A stretch of 64,000 nucleotides of DNA from Papaver somniferum. Its lineage: Eukaryota; Streptophyta; Magnoliopsida; Ranunculales; Papaveraceae. The position numbers and the translations under genes were made by a program. Position 1 is the first letter of the stretch, and each line of letters begins with the position of its first letter. The stretch is taken from contig NC_039361.1 in assembly GCF_003573695.1 (NCBI RefSeq), positions 100,566,279 through 100,630,278 of the forward strand, written 5' to 3'. The notes under the pieces are model-generated. The model saw only the letters and a program-made list of their open reading frames with translations. It did not search any database and was not told the origin of the DNA. Positions 47,766 to 59,845 of the stretch are shown here, piece by piece.

Positions 47766-48401
47766 TGTTAGAGCATATCTCGGTTGAACCCACCAAGCGT
47801 TGGTATGTCAAGTTTGGTTGTCATATTTTAATGAATCAAAACTCATCTAAGAGTCGCTTGATTATGTCACAAACCGGTTACACGTATTTTATGACTTACC
47901 TGACTCACGAACGTTTATGGTATTTGTACTTTGTACACCTACTAACCATGTCAATTATTTTCAAGTGCGATTAAATTATTTCTACGAGATAATTAACATT
48001 TGATCAATTCTCTAAAAACACTAAACTTATTTGATCACATGATTGTGACTCAAGGTTAATGTCTTAAGTGTTCATGAAAATGATTATTAAGCTTTTAAGT
48101 TCAAATCGGCTAGTTTCGGCTAACCACCTTGAACATAGTCTTTATACATGGTTCGGTTACAGTATCACCTAATCAGAGTCTATATCTTATATATGTAAAT
48201 CAAATTCAAAGATTCATCTAACGGTGGATACTGATTGCTTGGTTCCAAAGCTATCTTAGCTTAAACCTAAAGCAACCTATGCTTTGAATGATTTATAAAA
48301 AAAGAAACTTCAAGCAACTTGGATATTTGAATCCCGACACTACTTTTTGGTGTGTCCTAGTTGTAACTAGAGTCGTCCTCTTCCTAATCCTTTTAAGGTT
48401 T
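47766..48401 (+). mobile_element. C5: short C-type LTR
   Basis: Starts TGTTAGAGCATATCTCGG and ends near TCCTTTTAAGGTTT. At 636 bp it is much shorter than C2 (1582 bp), so it probably carries an internal deletion. A 143-codon open frame across C4/C5 (47543-47974) has no motif. Confidence 0.5.
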
Positions 48402-48796
48402 TGTTAGAGCATAGCTCGGTTGAACCCACCAAGCGTTGGTATGTCAAGTTTGGTTGTCATATTTTAGTGAATCAAAACTCGTTTAAGAGTCGCCTTATTA
48501 TTTACTAGAGTCAACTTCGTATAGGTTAGCTAGAAAGTTACTAGGATACGAGACTTACAAGTATTACATGAATACTTGAAGAATGTGAAGATGTAAAGAG
48601 ATACAACGACGACATCATCCTTCCACTTGAGGTTAGTAATATTTGACTTGAACTGTTTCATTCCTAACGTATCTTTCAAGTCGTGCATATTGAAAACATA
48701 ACTTTGAATCTGTGAATGATTATACTCTACTTAGACATAGTATTAAGGAATTATAATACGAAGTATAACGTCTAACTTTTGAACTTCATATACAAG
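48402..48796 (+). mobile_element. C6: C-type LTR start, truncated
   Basis: The first 80 bp match C5 almost exactly (GAACCCACCAAGCGTTGGTA onward), then diverge. Cut by A3 at 48797. Confidence 0.5.
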
Positions 48797-49569
48797 TGTT
48801 GATGGTGGTCTTTAGCTTAGGGTTAAAATCGTAAAACCTTGGTCTAACGTGACGTCACCCTGTAAGGAAATGGATATGTAAACACCAATATCTCCACTAA
48901 TGAATTTATTGAACCTTTCAATACGTCTGTGAGAAATTTACCAAGGTACGTTTTTTTTTATATGTATACTGGGTTCCACGGCAGAACCCTCAGTATCGAC
49001 TAGCATTGTCTCCGCACATTCCAGCCGCGCATGCTACCCAAGTGTGCCAACGGCATGCTAGCCACACCCCTGGGCCAAAGGCATGCCAACCATGTCAGCC
49101 GCACCACCGTGCCAACGACATTCCAACCATGCCAGCCACACCTCCGCGCCAAATGCATGCCAACCATGCCAGCCGCACCACCGTACCAACGGCATGCCAG
49201 CCACACCCATGCGCCAAAGGCATGCCAACCATGCCAGCCGCACCATCGTGCCAATGGCATGCCATTCCAGACACATCTCCGCGCCAAAGGCATGCCAACC
49301 ATGCCAGCTGCACCACCGCGCCAATGGCTTGCCATGCCAGCCGCACACCGCGCCAATGGCATGCCATGCCAGCCACATATCCACGCCAAAGTCATGCCAA
49401 CCAAACGCGTGGCAACTTTTGGCCCAATGCCAAGCACTAATTTTGGTCGCGCCTGAACCATGCCAAAACCCTAATTTTGGCCGCGCCTAAAACTATGCCA
49501 AAATCCTAGCTTGGCCGCGCCTAAACCTTGCCAAAGTCATGCCGGTCATGCCTCCATGCCGCTGGCAGC
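48797..49569 (+). mobile_element. A3: 5' part of an A-type LTR
   Basis: Starts TGTTGATGGTGG and keeps the conserved A start (TTCCACGGCAGAACCCT). It then has its own array with units of about 60-65 bp (CATGCCAACCATGCCAGCCG, 49075-49390). Cut at 49569 by the reverse A2. The long overlapping frames on both strands are array artefacts. Confidence 0.75.
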
Positions 49570-49939
49570 TGTTTGAGGGTGAAAACGGTTTCTGCTGATT
49601 TTGGTAATTTCGGGTGTGTGGGTGAGAAACGAATTTAAACCCTAAACAATGTACTGCAAGGGAGTACTTTAGATTCGAGAGATCAATCTGTATAAATCCG
49701 GCCGAAACCAAGAAATGGTCGTTCCAGACTTGCTTCGGTCACAAAGTGAAGGAGAAGGGTTGGTTTTGGGGAGGGAAGTGAAGAAAGTGTTGAGACCAGA
49801 ATAGTTGATTCTGGAAGAGTAGTTGTTTTACGACTTGTATCAGAAAGTGGGAAGATAACAGATGGAGAGATAGCAAATGTTTTCTGAGTGTTGTATGCTC
49901 CTGACCTGAACTTGTTGTTCGGTGGAAATAGGTAATGCC

Positions 49940-49947
49940 TATTTATA
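49940..49947 (-). promoter_or_regulatory. TATA box, A2 3' LTR
   Basis: The minus strand reads TATAAATAGGCATTACC, as in A1. Confidence 0.65.
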
Positions 49948-50449
49948 CAAGTCGAAGTGAAACGTACTCTGGTCTCATTAAGAAATGGAAAACGAGTGAG
50001 TAAATGGGAGGAGGTGGTAACCGGTAACGCCTGGAATTGATGTTCCATAAAAGAAAGTGTTTCACCATTACTCCTTGTATTTACTAACCGCCTCATCCTT
50101 ATGACACTTTCTTATAACGGGCGTAGTGTACGCCTCACGCTGTAAACCGCCAAACCAATACCCAATGAGCATCCCCTAGTTTGTGACATGCGTTGATGTC
50201 TCGAGTGTTTTCGTGGAAAACATGTAGTACGTTGTTGTTTTCTGGCAAGTTGAGCTTGGGAGACTTTCCGTCTCGGTGGTGACCTTCGACGGTCGATATT
50301 TTACATCTTAAGAGGAAAGGAAGCCGTTTATTATTGCAACCCTTCGTTTGGTAACCAGTGGCATGAAAGCATGATCCGTATGGCTTTAATATGGCCTAGT
50401 TTAGGTGCGGCCAAAAGTTAGGGACAAAGGTTTCCATGCGTTAGCTGGT

Positions 50450-51140
50450 AACCTTAGACGGCTAATATCTGCACCTTAGATGAAAAGTGGCCGTTGATTG
50501 TTGCAGGTCTTCGTTTTGGTAGTCGCATAGGGAAGGCCGGCATGGTATGGCGCGGCAAGGTGGTTGGCATGCCATTGGCACACGTGGCATGGCATGCCTT
50601 GGCGTGGCCAAAACTAGGGTTTTGGGCCAAAGGTTACCATGTGTTGTTTGGCGACCTTAGACGGCTAGGATTTTCATCTAGGATGGAAGGGTGGCCGTTG
50701 AGCGTCACACGCCTTCGTTTTGGTAACGGCATAGGGAACACCGGCATGGTATGGCGCGGCAAGGTGGTTGGCATGCCATTGGCACATGTGGCATGGCATG
50801 TCTTGGCGCGGTTTGGCGTGGCCAAAACCCTAGTTTTGGCCAAAGGTTACCATGCATTGTTTGGCGACCTTGGAAGGCTAGGATTTGCATCTAGGATGGA
50901 AGAGTGGCCGTTGATCGTCGCAAGCCTTCGTTTTGGTAGCCTCATAGGGAAGGCCGGCATGGTATGGCGCGGAAAGGTGGTTGGCATGCCATTGGCACAT
51001 GTGGCATGACATGCCTTGGCGCGTTTTGGCGTGGCCAAAACTAGGGTTTTGGTTCAAAGGTTACCATGCGTTCTTTGGCGACCTTGGACGGCTAGGATTT
51101 GCATCTAGGATTGAAGGGTGGCCGTTGATCGTCGCACGCC
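50450..51140 (-). repeat. 214-bp tandem repeat in the A2 LTR
   Basis: GGCCGTTGATCGTCGCA / CTTCGTTTTGGTAGCC units recur about every 214 bp near 50508, 50720, 50933 and 51140. This is one more unit than in A1. Confidence 0.85.
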
Positions 51141-51529
51141 TTCGTTTTGGTAGCCGCGTAGGGAAGGCCGGCACGGTGGGGCCAAGGAAAATGGCGCGGA
51201 CGGCTTGGCATAGTGGGGCCAAGGGTTTGGCACGGACGGCTTGGCACGGTGGGGCAAAATAAAGGTGCGGTTGGCTTGGCACGGTGGGGACAAGGGTTTG
51301 GCGCGCCATTGCGCATGGTGCGGATAGCATGGTTGGGGCCAAGGCAAGGTGCGGTTGGCTTGGCATAGTGCGGCCAAGGGTTTGGCACGGACGGCTTGGC
51401 ATGGTGGGGCCAAGGGTTTGGCATGCCATTGGCGCATGGTGCGGCTAGCATGGTTGGGGCCAAGGCAAGGTGCGTTTGGCTTGGCATAGTGGGGCCAAGG
51501 GTTTGGCATTCCATTGGCGCATGGTGCGG

Positions 51530-51725
51530 CTAGCATGGTTGGCATGACTTGGCGCGGTAGACGTGGCTGGAATGGTTTGCCATTGGCACAGTGCTGCGGC
51601 TGGCATGGTTGGCATTCCTTGGCGCGGAGATGTGGCTGGCATGGTTTGCCATTGGAACAGTGCTGCGGCTGGCATGGTGGCATGCCTTGGCGCGGAGATG
51701 TGGCTGGCATGGTTTTCCATTGGCA
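51530..51725 (-). repeat. 69-bp minisatellite in the A2 LTR, left of B2
   Basis: TGGCGCGGAGATGTGGCTGG units about 69 bp apart. The array continues at 59618-59845 on the other side of B2. Confidence 0.85.
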
Positions 51726-53018
51726 TGATGTATTTTTCAAAGTTGTTGTAGTAGTATGATTCGTTCAAGACTTGTGAAAGCGGATTTTTAGATTTTTTTT
51801 AATAAATAAAAATAGCGAACTAATTTAAAAAGATGTTGTGAAAATTATGGAGAGAATAGAGCTAAAATTCCACCATTGGTTGATATTAATGATTTAATAA
51901 AACAATAATTATGCAACTCAACATTCAAATTGATTCTAATAGTATTGCCTAGACATGTAGATTTCCAAAAGAATAGATGTTAATCCAAGCATAGAATATC
52001 AAAATCCTGAAGCAAGCATATTCTATCAAGAGAAAATACACCTAACTAATCAAAATCATATAAACAATTTTTAATTCAATGCAAAAATCATAATAGAGTT
52101 TTTGTAATTAATTAATAGAAATATATCATTTTTACCGAAACAACGGCTTCCTCCATAGCCCCAAGGATTGGGTTTAGCTCCGCATATTGGAAACACACTC
52201 AGAATAATTTTTCATTGCTTAAAAGTGTTTACAAGTGATGAAATGGGAGAAAATAATAATTAAACCGGGTTTGCTCTAAACGATCCCCAAACTCTCCATT
52301 CCCTCACTGATACCCAAGACACTCTTATTTATACTGTGAAGCCAATCTTAGGTCGACAATCATCTCAATTACTCCAAAAGATCTTTGCAGTTAATGAAAG
52401 TATTTCACGGGAATATTTCCTCTCGATTTTCACACGTCTTCTGAGTTGTATGGTATGTCCAAATCTTCTCATTTAATTGAGCCAAATAATGAAGAAAATA
52501 TCTTCAATTAATTCTGTGAATAATTCCTTCCCTGTTTTCGAAAATATCCAAAAGTATACGATTTCCTTCCATTCAAGACACGTACAAAATATTACTATCA
52601 TGGTAAGAAGATTATCATGTGTTAAAGACACAAATATCCCCATAATATCATGAATAGAATCTCACACAATGAGATTTCTTTTCCCGCCAAATATCTTTCC
52701 TGTGAAGAAAAAGATGGGTGCCCCTTACCCGGTCCTGGGGTACGAATAGCAGATGCCATGAGGGGTGTCTCTGATCAGCTGCTTGGGTGAAAATATCCTT
52801 TGGGTACCCCTTATAATTTGGGCGCCCCTTATCCACAAGTGAGAGTCTGAATAACACGTTCCTTCCGGTGCTTTAGATGACTTTTCGAGCCGATTTTTCC
52901 AAAAGTGTTTATTTCCAAAAATACCTAAAAACACATAAAATACCATAATAAGTACAAAAATTGAGTACCAACAATACATGAAATTAAGGACAACGTAGAC
53001 ACAAAAATGTGTCTATCA
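51726..53018 (-). repeat. B2 3' LTR
   Basis: 1293 bp. The minus strand runs TGATAGACACATTTTTGTG to CTTTGAAAAATACATCA. TATA box at 52326-52333. Confidence 0.92.
52326..52333 (-). promoter_or_regulatory. TATA box, B2 3' LTR
   Basis: Minus-strand TATAAATAAGAG, matching 58925-58932. Confidence 0.55.
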
Positions 53019-53036
53019 AATACCCCCAAACTTATT
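53019..53036 (-). promoter_or_regulatory. Polypurine tract of B2
   Basis: The minus strand reads AATAAGTTTGGGGGTATT directly before the 3' LTR; identical to B1. Confidence 0.85.
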
Positions 53037-54190
53037 ATTTGCTAGTCCTCGAGCAAATCTAGAAAATAAAAATGACTACACTTAGCACGTGCAGCAAGCC
53101 GTTAAACCGCTAGGTGGCCCTAGCGGAGGAGTGTTTTCTCCGGAGGGTTTACCAGAGGTGTACCCACAAAACCATTACTCCAGACCCTAGCTATCTACGC
53201 AGAACATTGGAAGGCACTAAAGAATCTCCTTGGTTGGCATACAATAATTAACTATAGGAAGAAGTACCCTGATGCGAAATTCCAATTGTTGTACACGAGT
53301 TTGCACTCAGCATACTAAAATTCATATATAAGTGACAGAGCTCTACTCAGATAGTTTCTGTACATCATAACCGGAGTCAACCAATCACGTGGAAAGATTA
53401 AGAAGATGGATAAAGAGATGGTTAAAAGTGAACGGTGTTTCCCATATCTGTCTGAAGGCCTCTGCCAAGGTGAACCTATCCTAATGGACTGAGATACCGG
53501 TCTGACTAATATCAACACATCTGGCATATACAAGAGGACCAGTGGTCGATAAACCTAACTCTAGGTCAACACAACTGGCATATACAAGGGCACCATTGGT
53601 CGACTTTATTGAATTTATTCCGGTTGGTCTAATGGTCTGGTCTCTCTTTTTTCTTTTTCTTTTTTTCTCTTTTTTTTTGGTATCTCAATCTCTCTATTCC
53701 ACCATAGCAAAGGTAACAACTTGAATCGTGTGCCCCACCAAATCACTTAAAAAATAAAAACAGAAGGATTAGGATTCAACGAGATATGGCAAAACTACCA
53801 TGTTTTTTTAATTCTAACACCTGAGCTCTGTGATAGACTCTTTAGATGTTTCCATCTAATCAGATTGGTTCCTCAACTCTTACAACCAAGATGTTCTCAT
53901 CCACTTAGATTGGTTAGTGCCAACCTTAATAAGCATAAATTTCTAGGCTCTGGAGTTTATTTGTTGCAGCTAAGAGCTAAAAAAAAGTTTCTTCCCCACC
54001 CCCAAACTTAAATCTAACATTGTCCTCAATGTTCTAAAGATGAAATTAAAAGCATGAACAATAAGAAACTGTTACCACTTGATGGATGGAAAGAGAAATA
54101 AGGAAGGATATTACCGTAAGCATGAGTACCTCCCAGGAAATGCTAAATTTAAAGTCTTTATCTAGACATCAAATACCTCAAAAAGGATTG
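53037..54190 (-). other. B2 3' untranslated region
   Basis: Homologous to B1 30138-31262. A poly(T/C) run lies at 53641-53680, and a further PPT-like AAGTTTGGGGGTGGG at about 53996-54008 (minus). No gene. Confidence 0.7.
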
Positions 54191-57100
54191 TCACCTTCCA
54201 AAGTCATATATCAATAGTCGAAACAATTGTGGGTCCATAAGACCAAATAGAGCTGACACCAGTATGAGACAACTGCACTGATTCAGAAAAATGAAAAGAA
54301 GGAGCACGTCCTCATCTAAGGTTTCTGTCAAGACAACTGGGTTTACCCGCGGCGTGTAATTGAACTTCATATGTGTGTCTCGATAAATAGATTCATCCGA
54401 AAAACGGGTCTCTAATACCTGGGTTACCTCCTGGACAGTATCAGGAGGATCGGGTTGCGGAGTCTGAAAAGACTCAAGTAATATCTCAGATGTACAAGGC
54501 TCGAGTCCCAAGTTAGGGACTCTAATTAGGGATACGATACAATCACAAGAACCATCACTACCCCCGAACTTAGGGTTCACAGACAAACCTCTAACTATTT
54601 CTTGAATTTCCATATCTTCAGAGTCCTTAAAATACTCAAGAGATTCTTCTAGTTCTCTACCCCCAAACTTAGGGTCATCATTATTCTCAGAAAAACCTAA
54701 AACTATTGCCTGAATGCCTGGGTCCATAGAATCTTTAAAATACTCAAGAGCTTCTTCTAAAGATTGATCACATATCTGATCTAAGAGAATGGTTTCCTCA
54801 AAATCATTTAAAGAATCTACCAGTAAAGTGTCAAGCCAATTATCCTGAGCTAAAGTGCTAATTATATTCACTTCTTCTAAGTCATCATTCTCAGAAGGTT
54901 GTCTAGTAACATTAAAGACATTTAGTTCAGTGGTCATATTACCAAAGGATATGTTCATAAGCCCAGTCCTACAGTTGATGACAGCGTTAGCTGTGGCTAA
55001 AAATGGGCGACCTAAAATCACTGGGATTTGACGACTTGGGTCCTGAACAGGCTGGGTGTCTAGAACAAAGAAATCCACAGGATAAATAAACTTATCAACC
55101 TCAATCAGAACATCCTCTATGACACCACGAGGGACTTTGACAGACCTATCAGCTAATTGTAGTGTCATTTTAGTCGGTTTCAACTTACCAAGACCTAGCT
55201 GGGTGTATACATGATACAGGAGTAAGTTAACACTAGCTCCTAAGTCAAGTAAAGCTTTATCGATCATGTGGTTACCAATCGCACAACATATGGTGGGGCA
55301 TCCAGGATCCTTATACTTAGGGGGTGTTTGGTTCAGAAGAATGGAACTTACCTGACCAGCTAAAAAAGCTTTCTTATGGACATTAAGCTTACGCTTTCGT
55401 GTACAAAGATCTTTAAGGAACTTGGCATAAGCAGGCATCTGCCTAATTTCTTCTAATAGCGGAACGTTGATGTTCACCTGCTTAAATGTTTCCATTATCT
55501 CGTTGAAATTCGACTCCTTCTTTGTTGGGGCTAACAAATGTGGATATGGGGCTCTGGACACAAAGGTAGACCTATCAGGAATTGCTTGGGAATCTTTAGA
55601 GACTGTTTCAGTTTCCTCGTCTACGGGCTCCTCTTGGGAAGTAGAAGGTGGAACTACAGTATGTCCACTAGGCATGGCTACCTTATTGTCTACCGTTTTA
55701 CCACTCCTAAGGGTTATTATCGAGTTCACATGGTTTGATGATTTCTCACCAGCTAAAGATATTTGATGGACTTCCCTAGGGTTGGGTTGTGGTTGACTAG
55801 GAAACTTTCCTTTTTCTCTCAATGTCTCATTTATCTGACTAACCTGGGTTTTCAACTCAGAAATAGCCTGAGAGTTAGCCTGACCTATTCTCTTATTTTC
55901 TTCTAAACCTTGAGCAACAGATTGCTGAAACTGCACAGTGTTACGAGTAAACAAAGCAAGTGACTCTTCTAAACTCATAATCTTCTTATCTGAAGGGTTC
56001 TGAAACTGTGTCGGAGCTGAAGGATTCTTAGTATAGCCAAAACCTGGGGGAACCTGATCATTACTAGACTGACCTTGATTTTGTCCCTTGGACCAAGAAA
56101 GGTTTGGATGGTTTCTCCATCCAGGGTTATAGGTTTCTGAATATGGGTCAAACTTCTGTTGGTTATCAAACCTACTGTTGTTATAAAGAGCATTGGCTTG
56201 CTCTTCAACAGCATGGCCTTCCTAAAAAGGCTAATTTCTTCCACTACTACCACTAGAATTACCTAATTCTAAGGCTTCTAACCTTTTGGCTATAGCTGTT
56301 ATTTTGGCATCTGAATCATAAGATCCTTCTACCCTATTAACATTTCCTCTACTTAGAAGAATTGTTTTCTGGGGTTCCCTATTATTTTCCCATTGTTGGG
56401 TCTTATCGGCGATTTCATTCAAAAATGTCATCGCTTCATCAACAATTTTATTCTCAAACCCACCTGTGCATAAGGACTCAACCATGGTTGTTGTTGAATA
56501 ATCTAAACCCTCGTAGAGGATCTGAACTAACCTAACCTTCTCCAAACCATGATGAGGACATTGAGATATCAAGTCATTAAACCTTTCTAAGTACCTATAT
56601 AAAGATTCTCCCTCTTGTTGGGAAAAAGTACAGATTTGTGTCCTAATAGACGATGTTTTATGCCTTGGGAAAAACTTATGTATAAAGGCAGAAGTAAGTT
56701 GGTCATAGGTTTCAATTGACTCAGAGTCCAAACTATACAGCCAAGATTTGGCTTTATCTTTTAAGGAAAAGGGGAATAACCTAAGTTTCAACGCATCATC
56801 ACTTAGGTTTTTAATTTCCGGAGTACTACAAACTTCCTCAAATTCCCAAACATGAAAATAGGGGTTCTCATTCTCCTTCCCTAAAAACATTGGGATCATC
56901 TGTAAAGTCCCAGGTTTCAGTTCATAATTTGCCTCGGTTTCAGCTAACTTGATACAAGACGGACGAGAGGTCCTAGTTGGGTTTAGCAAAGCTTTCAAAG
57001 TTGTCATTTCTGGCACTACCAAAGGACTAGGAGTACTAGGGGTACTTTCCTCACGAAGAGACAGATTCTCAAAACTGAAGTTTCCAAAAACGGGGCTCTA

Positions 57101-57211
57101 AAAAGAAGAGTCTTCGAGCTCCCCGTCTTCACAAGAAGAACTACTAGGTTTTTCACTAATCAAACGACCTAGAGTGTTTCTTTTCCAAGCCCGTTTAAAA
57201 ACTTCGGGCAT
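54191..57211 (-). pseudogene. gag: B2 gag-protease polyprotein
   Basis: The ATG at 57211 (MPEVFKRAWKR) opens one frame of about 1007 codons to 54191, interrupted by only three TAG codons (57100, 56233, 56224). The part from 55978 is 595 codons without a stop. Domains: acidic N-terminus; gag capsid core (FPFSLKDKAKSW, CPHHG); the Athila motif YNPGWRNHPNLSW with VPPGFGYTKNP; a coiled-coil-like segment; protease with LLDLGASVN and IPVILGRPFLAT; then an acidic region with a 33-residue tandem duplication around EALEYFKDS / ESLEYFKDS. It ends with about 100 residues of unassigned sequence, with no RT. Gag differs from B1 at about ten of 220 residues. It is close to intact, but the stops would still block full translation. 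Confidence 0.85.
54560..54760 (-). repeat. 99-bp in-frame duplication in B2
   Basis: CCCCC(A/G)AACTTAGGG (plus strand) recurs at 54561 and 54660, and CTTTAAAATACTCAAGAGnTTC recurs near 54632 and 54735. This yields two LEYFKDS...PKFGG units. Confidence 0.85.
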
Positions 57212-58298
57212 ACACTAGAAAAACAAAATCAAAAAGAAAAGTCCTAAAATGGAAGGGATGTTATATGCAAACACAAGCAAGGCTGACTCCACCAAAGCAA
57301 ACCTACTGATTTCTAGCAAACAAAAAGCATGATGGCTCCACTTAGATTGTTTCTAGACCAGCTTCTAATCCTTCGAACGGGAATTCATTACAATTTAAGC
57401 AAACCCCTCTGGAATCAATCCGAGTCAAAGTAAGTTGAATAGAGGCGAGGGAAGCTCGGTGGAGCTTTGATACCCAAGGCCTCACCGGTATTACAAGGCG
57501 GCGCAGTCACGCATTCAACTTACAGAAATCGTCAAGAACTTCGAAGTATGCTTAAAAGAGTAACCAATATTTTTCGAATGACTTTCCTGTTAAGCTCGTT
57601 ACCCTATCGGTCTCGTTCTAGTCAAAATTTTAGGCTTAGGTTCGCGTATGGTGTCGTTTTTCTAAGGCGGGCAAGAAGAGAACGGTGATGAAATCCGAAC
57701 CCTTATCTTGTATGGCCAGTCCTTGCCCTTTACTAGGAAATTAAAGCAGCCGTTTTCAAGTCCTCAACATATATGCATATGAAGGAAGACAGTAACTCGC
57801 TGACAGGGGATTCGCGAGTATTTCGACAAACTTACCTCCCGTACCAGACGGGGGATGAACCTTTGTAGTCGACTCGGGCCACGACTCCTATGTCATGTAC
57901 GAACCCGAGGGTCCGAGGTGATATCGTAATCACCGTCCTTCTCTGCAAACAATTTATATTTAAACTACCCTTCCGTTGGGTTTAAAAAAAATAATGTCCC
58001 AAAATTTAAAGTCCAAAGTCCAAAAATATAAAGTGCAAAAGAAAATCTACAAAAATAAAAATTTCTCTCTTTTTTTTTTCTCTATTTTTTTATATGAAAA
58101 ATAAATCTTCTTCTTTCGCTCCTTTCGCTTTGCCTTTCACTTGAAGTCTTTAAGTATTCACCAAAAGCTTTGGCAAAATTTTCCTTCCCTCCAAATTCCG
58201 AATTCTGTAAGAAAAAGACAATAAACCCAAAAACGTAAAGAAGAACAAATAAAATAAAAACCTAAAAAAAAATCTAAAAACTCTAGCCTAAAGACAAG
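57212..58298 (-). other. B2 untranslated leader
   Basis: About 1.1 kb, nearly identical to the B1 leader (23622-24725), including the same 73-codon reverse frame (57467-57688 on plus). Confidence 0.75.
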
Positions 58299-58316
58299 TC
58301 CGCGTCGGCGGCGCCA
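58299..58316 (-). promoter_or_regulatory. Primer binding site of B2
   Basis: Minus-strand TGGCGCCGCCGACGCGGA, six bases inside the 5' LTR end; one base from B1. Confidence 0.75.
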
Positions 58317-58322
58317 AAAATT

Positions 58323-59617
58323 TGATGTATTTTTCAAAGTTGTTGTATTAGTATGATTCGTTTAAGACTTGTGAAAGCGGATTTTTAGATTTTTTTTTTA
58401 ATAAATAAAAATAGCGAACTAATTTAAAAAGATGTTGTGAAAATTATGGAGAGAATAGAGCTAGGATTCCACCATTGGTTGATATTAATGATTTAATAAA
58501 ACAATAATTATGCAACTCAACATTCAAATTGATTCTAATAGTATTGCATAGACATGTAGATTTCCAAAAGAATAGATGCTAATCCAAGCATAGAATATCA
58601 AAATCCTGAAGCAAGCATATTCTATCAAGAGAAAATACACCTAACTAATCAAAATTATATAAACAATTTTTAATTCAATGCAAAAATCATAATAGAGTTT
58701 TTATAATTAATTAATAGAAATATATCACTTTTACCGAAACAACGGCTTCCTCCATAGCCCCAAGGATTGGGTTTAGCTCCGCATATTGGAAACACACTCA
58801 GAATAATTTTCCATTGCTCAAAAGTGTTTACAAGTGATGAAATGGGAGAAAATAATAATTAAACCGGGTTTGCTCTAAACGATCCCCAAACTCTCCATTC
58901 CCTCACTGATACCCAAGACACTCTTATTTATACTGTGAAGCCAATCTTAGGTCGACAATCATCTCAATTACTCCAAAAGATCTTTGCAGTTAATGAAAGT
59001 ATTTCACGAGAATATTTCCTCTCGATTTTCACATGTCTTCTGAGTTGTATGGTATATCCAAATATTCTCATTTAATTGAGCCAAATAATGAAGAGAATAT
59101 CTTCAATTAATTCCGTGAATATTCCTTCCCTGTTTTCGAAAATATCCAAAAGTATACGATTTCCTTCCATTCAAGACACGTACAAAATCTTACTATCATG
59201 GTAAGAAGATAATCATGTCTTAAAGACACAAATATCCCCATAATATCATGACCAGAATCTCACACAGTTGAGATTTCTTTTCCCGTCAAATATCTTTCCC
59301 GTGAAGAAGAAGATGGGTGCCCCTTATCCGGTCCTGGGGTGCGAATAGCAGATGCCATGAGGGGTGTCTCTGATCAGCATTTTGGGTGCAAATATCCTTT
59401 GGGTACCCCTTATCATTTGGGTGCCCCTTATCCACAAGTGAGAGTCTGAATAACACGTTCCTTCCGGTGCTTTAGACGACTTTTCGAGCCGATTTTTCCA
59501 AGAATGTTTATTTCCAAAAATACCTAAAAACACATAAAATACCATAATAAGTACAAAACTTGAGTACCAACAATACATGAAATTAAGGACAATGTAGACA
59601 CAAAAATGTGTCTATCA
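58323..59617 (-). repeat. B2 5' LTR
   Basis: 1295 bp, matching 51726-53018. The right end GTGTCTATCA is followed by the TGGCA duplication. Confidence 0.92.
58925..58932 (-). promoter_or_regulatory. TATA box, B2 5' LTR
   Basis: Minus-strand TATAAATAAGAGTG; positioned to drive the B2 transcript. Confidence 0.6.
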
Positions 59618-59845
59618 TGGCACAGTGGTGAGGCTGGCATGGTTGGCATGCCTTGGCGCGGAGATGTGGCTGGCATGGTTTGCCATTGGCATAGTGGTGC
59701 GGCTGGCATGGTTGGCATGCCTTGGCGCGGAGATGTGGCTGGCATGGTTTGCATGCCTTGGCGCGGAGATGTGGCTGGCATGGTTTTCCATTGGCACAGT
59801 TGTGCGGATGGCATTGTTGGCATGCCTTGGCGCGGCAGCATGAGA
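59618..59845 (-). repeat. 69-bp minisatellite in the A2 LTR, right of B2
   Basis: Continuation of the array at 51530-51725. Open frames on both strands here are by-products. Confidence 0.85.

Larger units (their letters stand above)
51726..59617 (-). mobile_element. B2: gag-protease-only Athila derivative
   Basis: Complete and bounded by a perfect TGGCA duplication (51721-51725 and 59618-59622). LTRs: 51726-53018 (3') and 58323-59617 (5'). The 5.3-kb interior has primer site, leader, one gag-protease frame and 3' sequence; RT, RNase H and integrase are absent. In a 120-bp sample the LTRs differ by four substitutions and one indel. Leader, gag and purine tract are nearly identical to B1, which has pol, so a B1-like element is a candidate helper. 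It sits inside the 69-bp array of the A2 LTR. Confidence 0.93.

Noticed and set aside
47543..47974. 143-codon plus-strand frame
   Set aside because: It crosses the C4/C5 boundary, lacks motifs, and lies in LTR sequence.
55975..56253. Separate 92-codon ORF overlapping the start of the 595-codon ORF in B2 by ATGA
   Set aside because: The true gag reading frame (YNPGWRNHPNLSW, VPPGFGYTKNP) runs in the frame of the long ORF across this stretch, with two TAG codons upstream. The 92-codon frame is a shadow.
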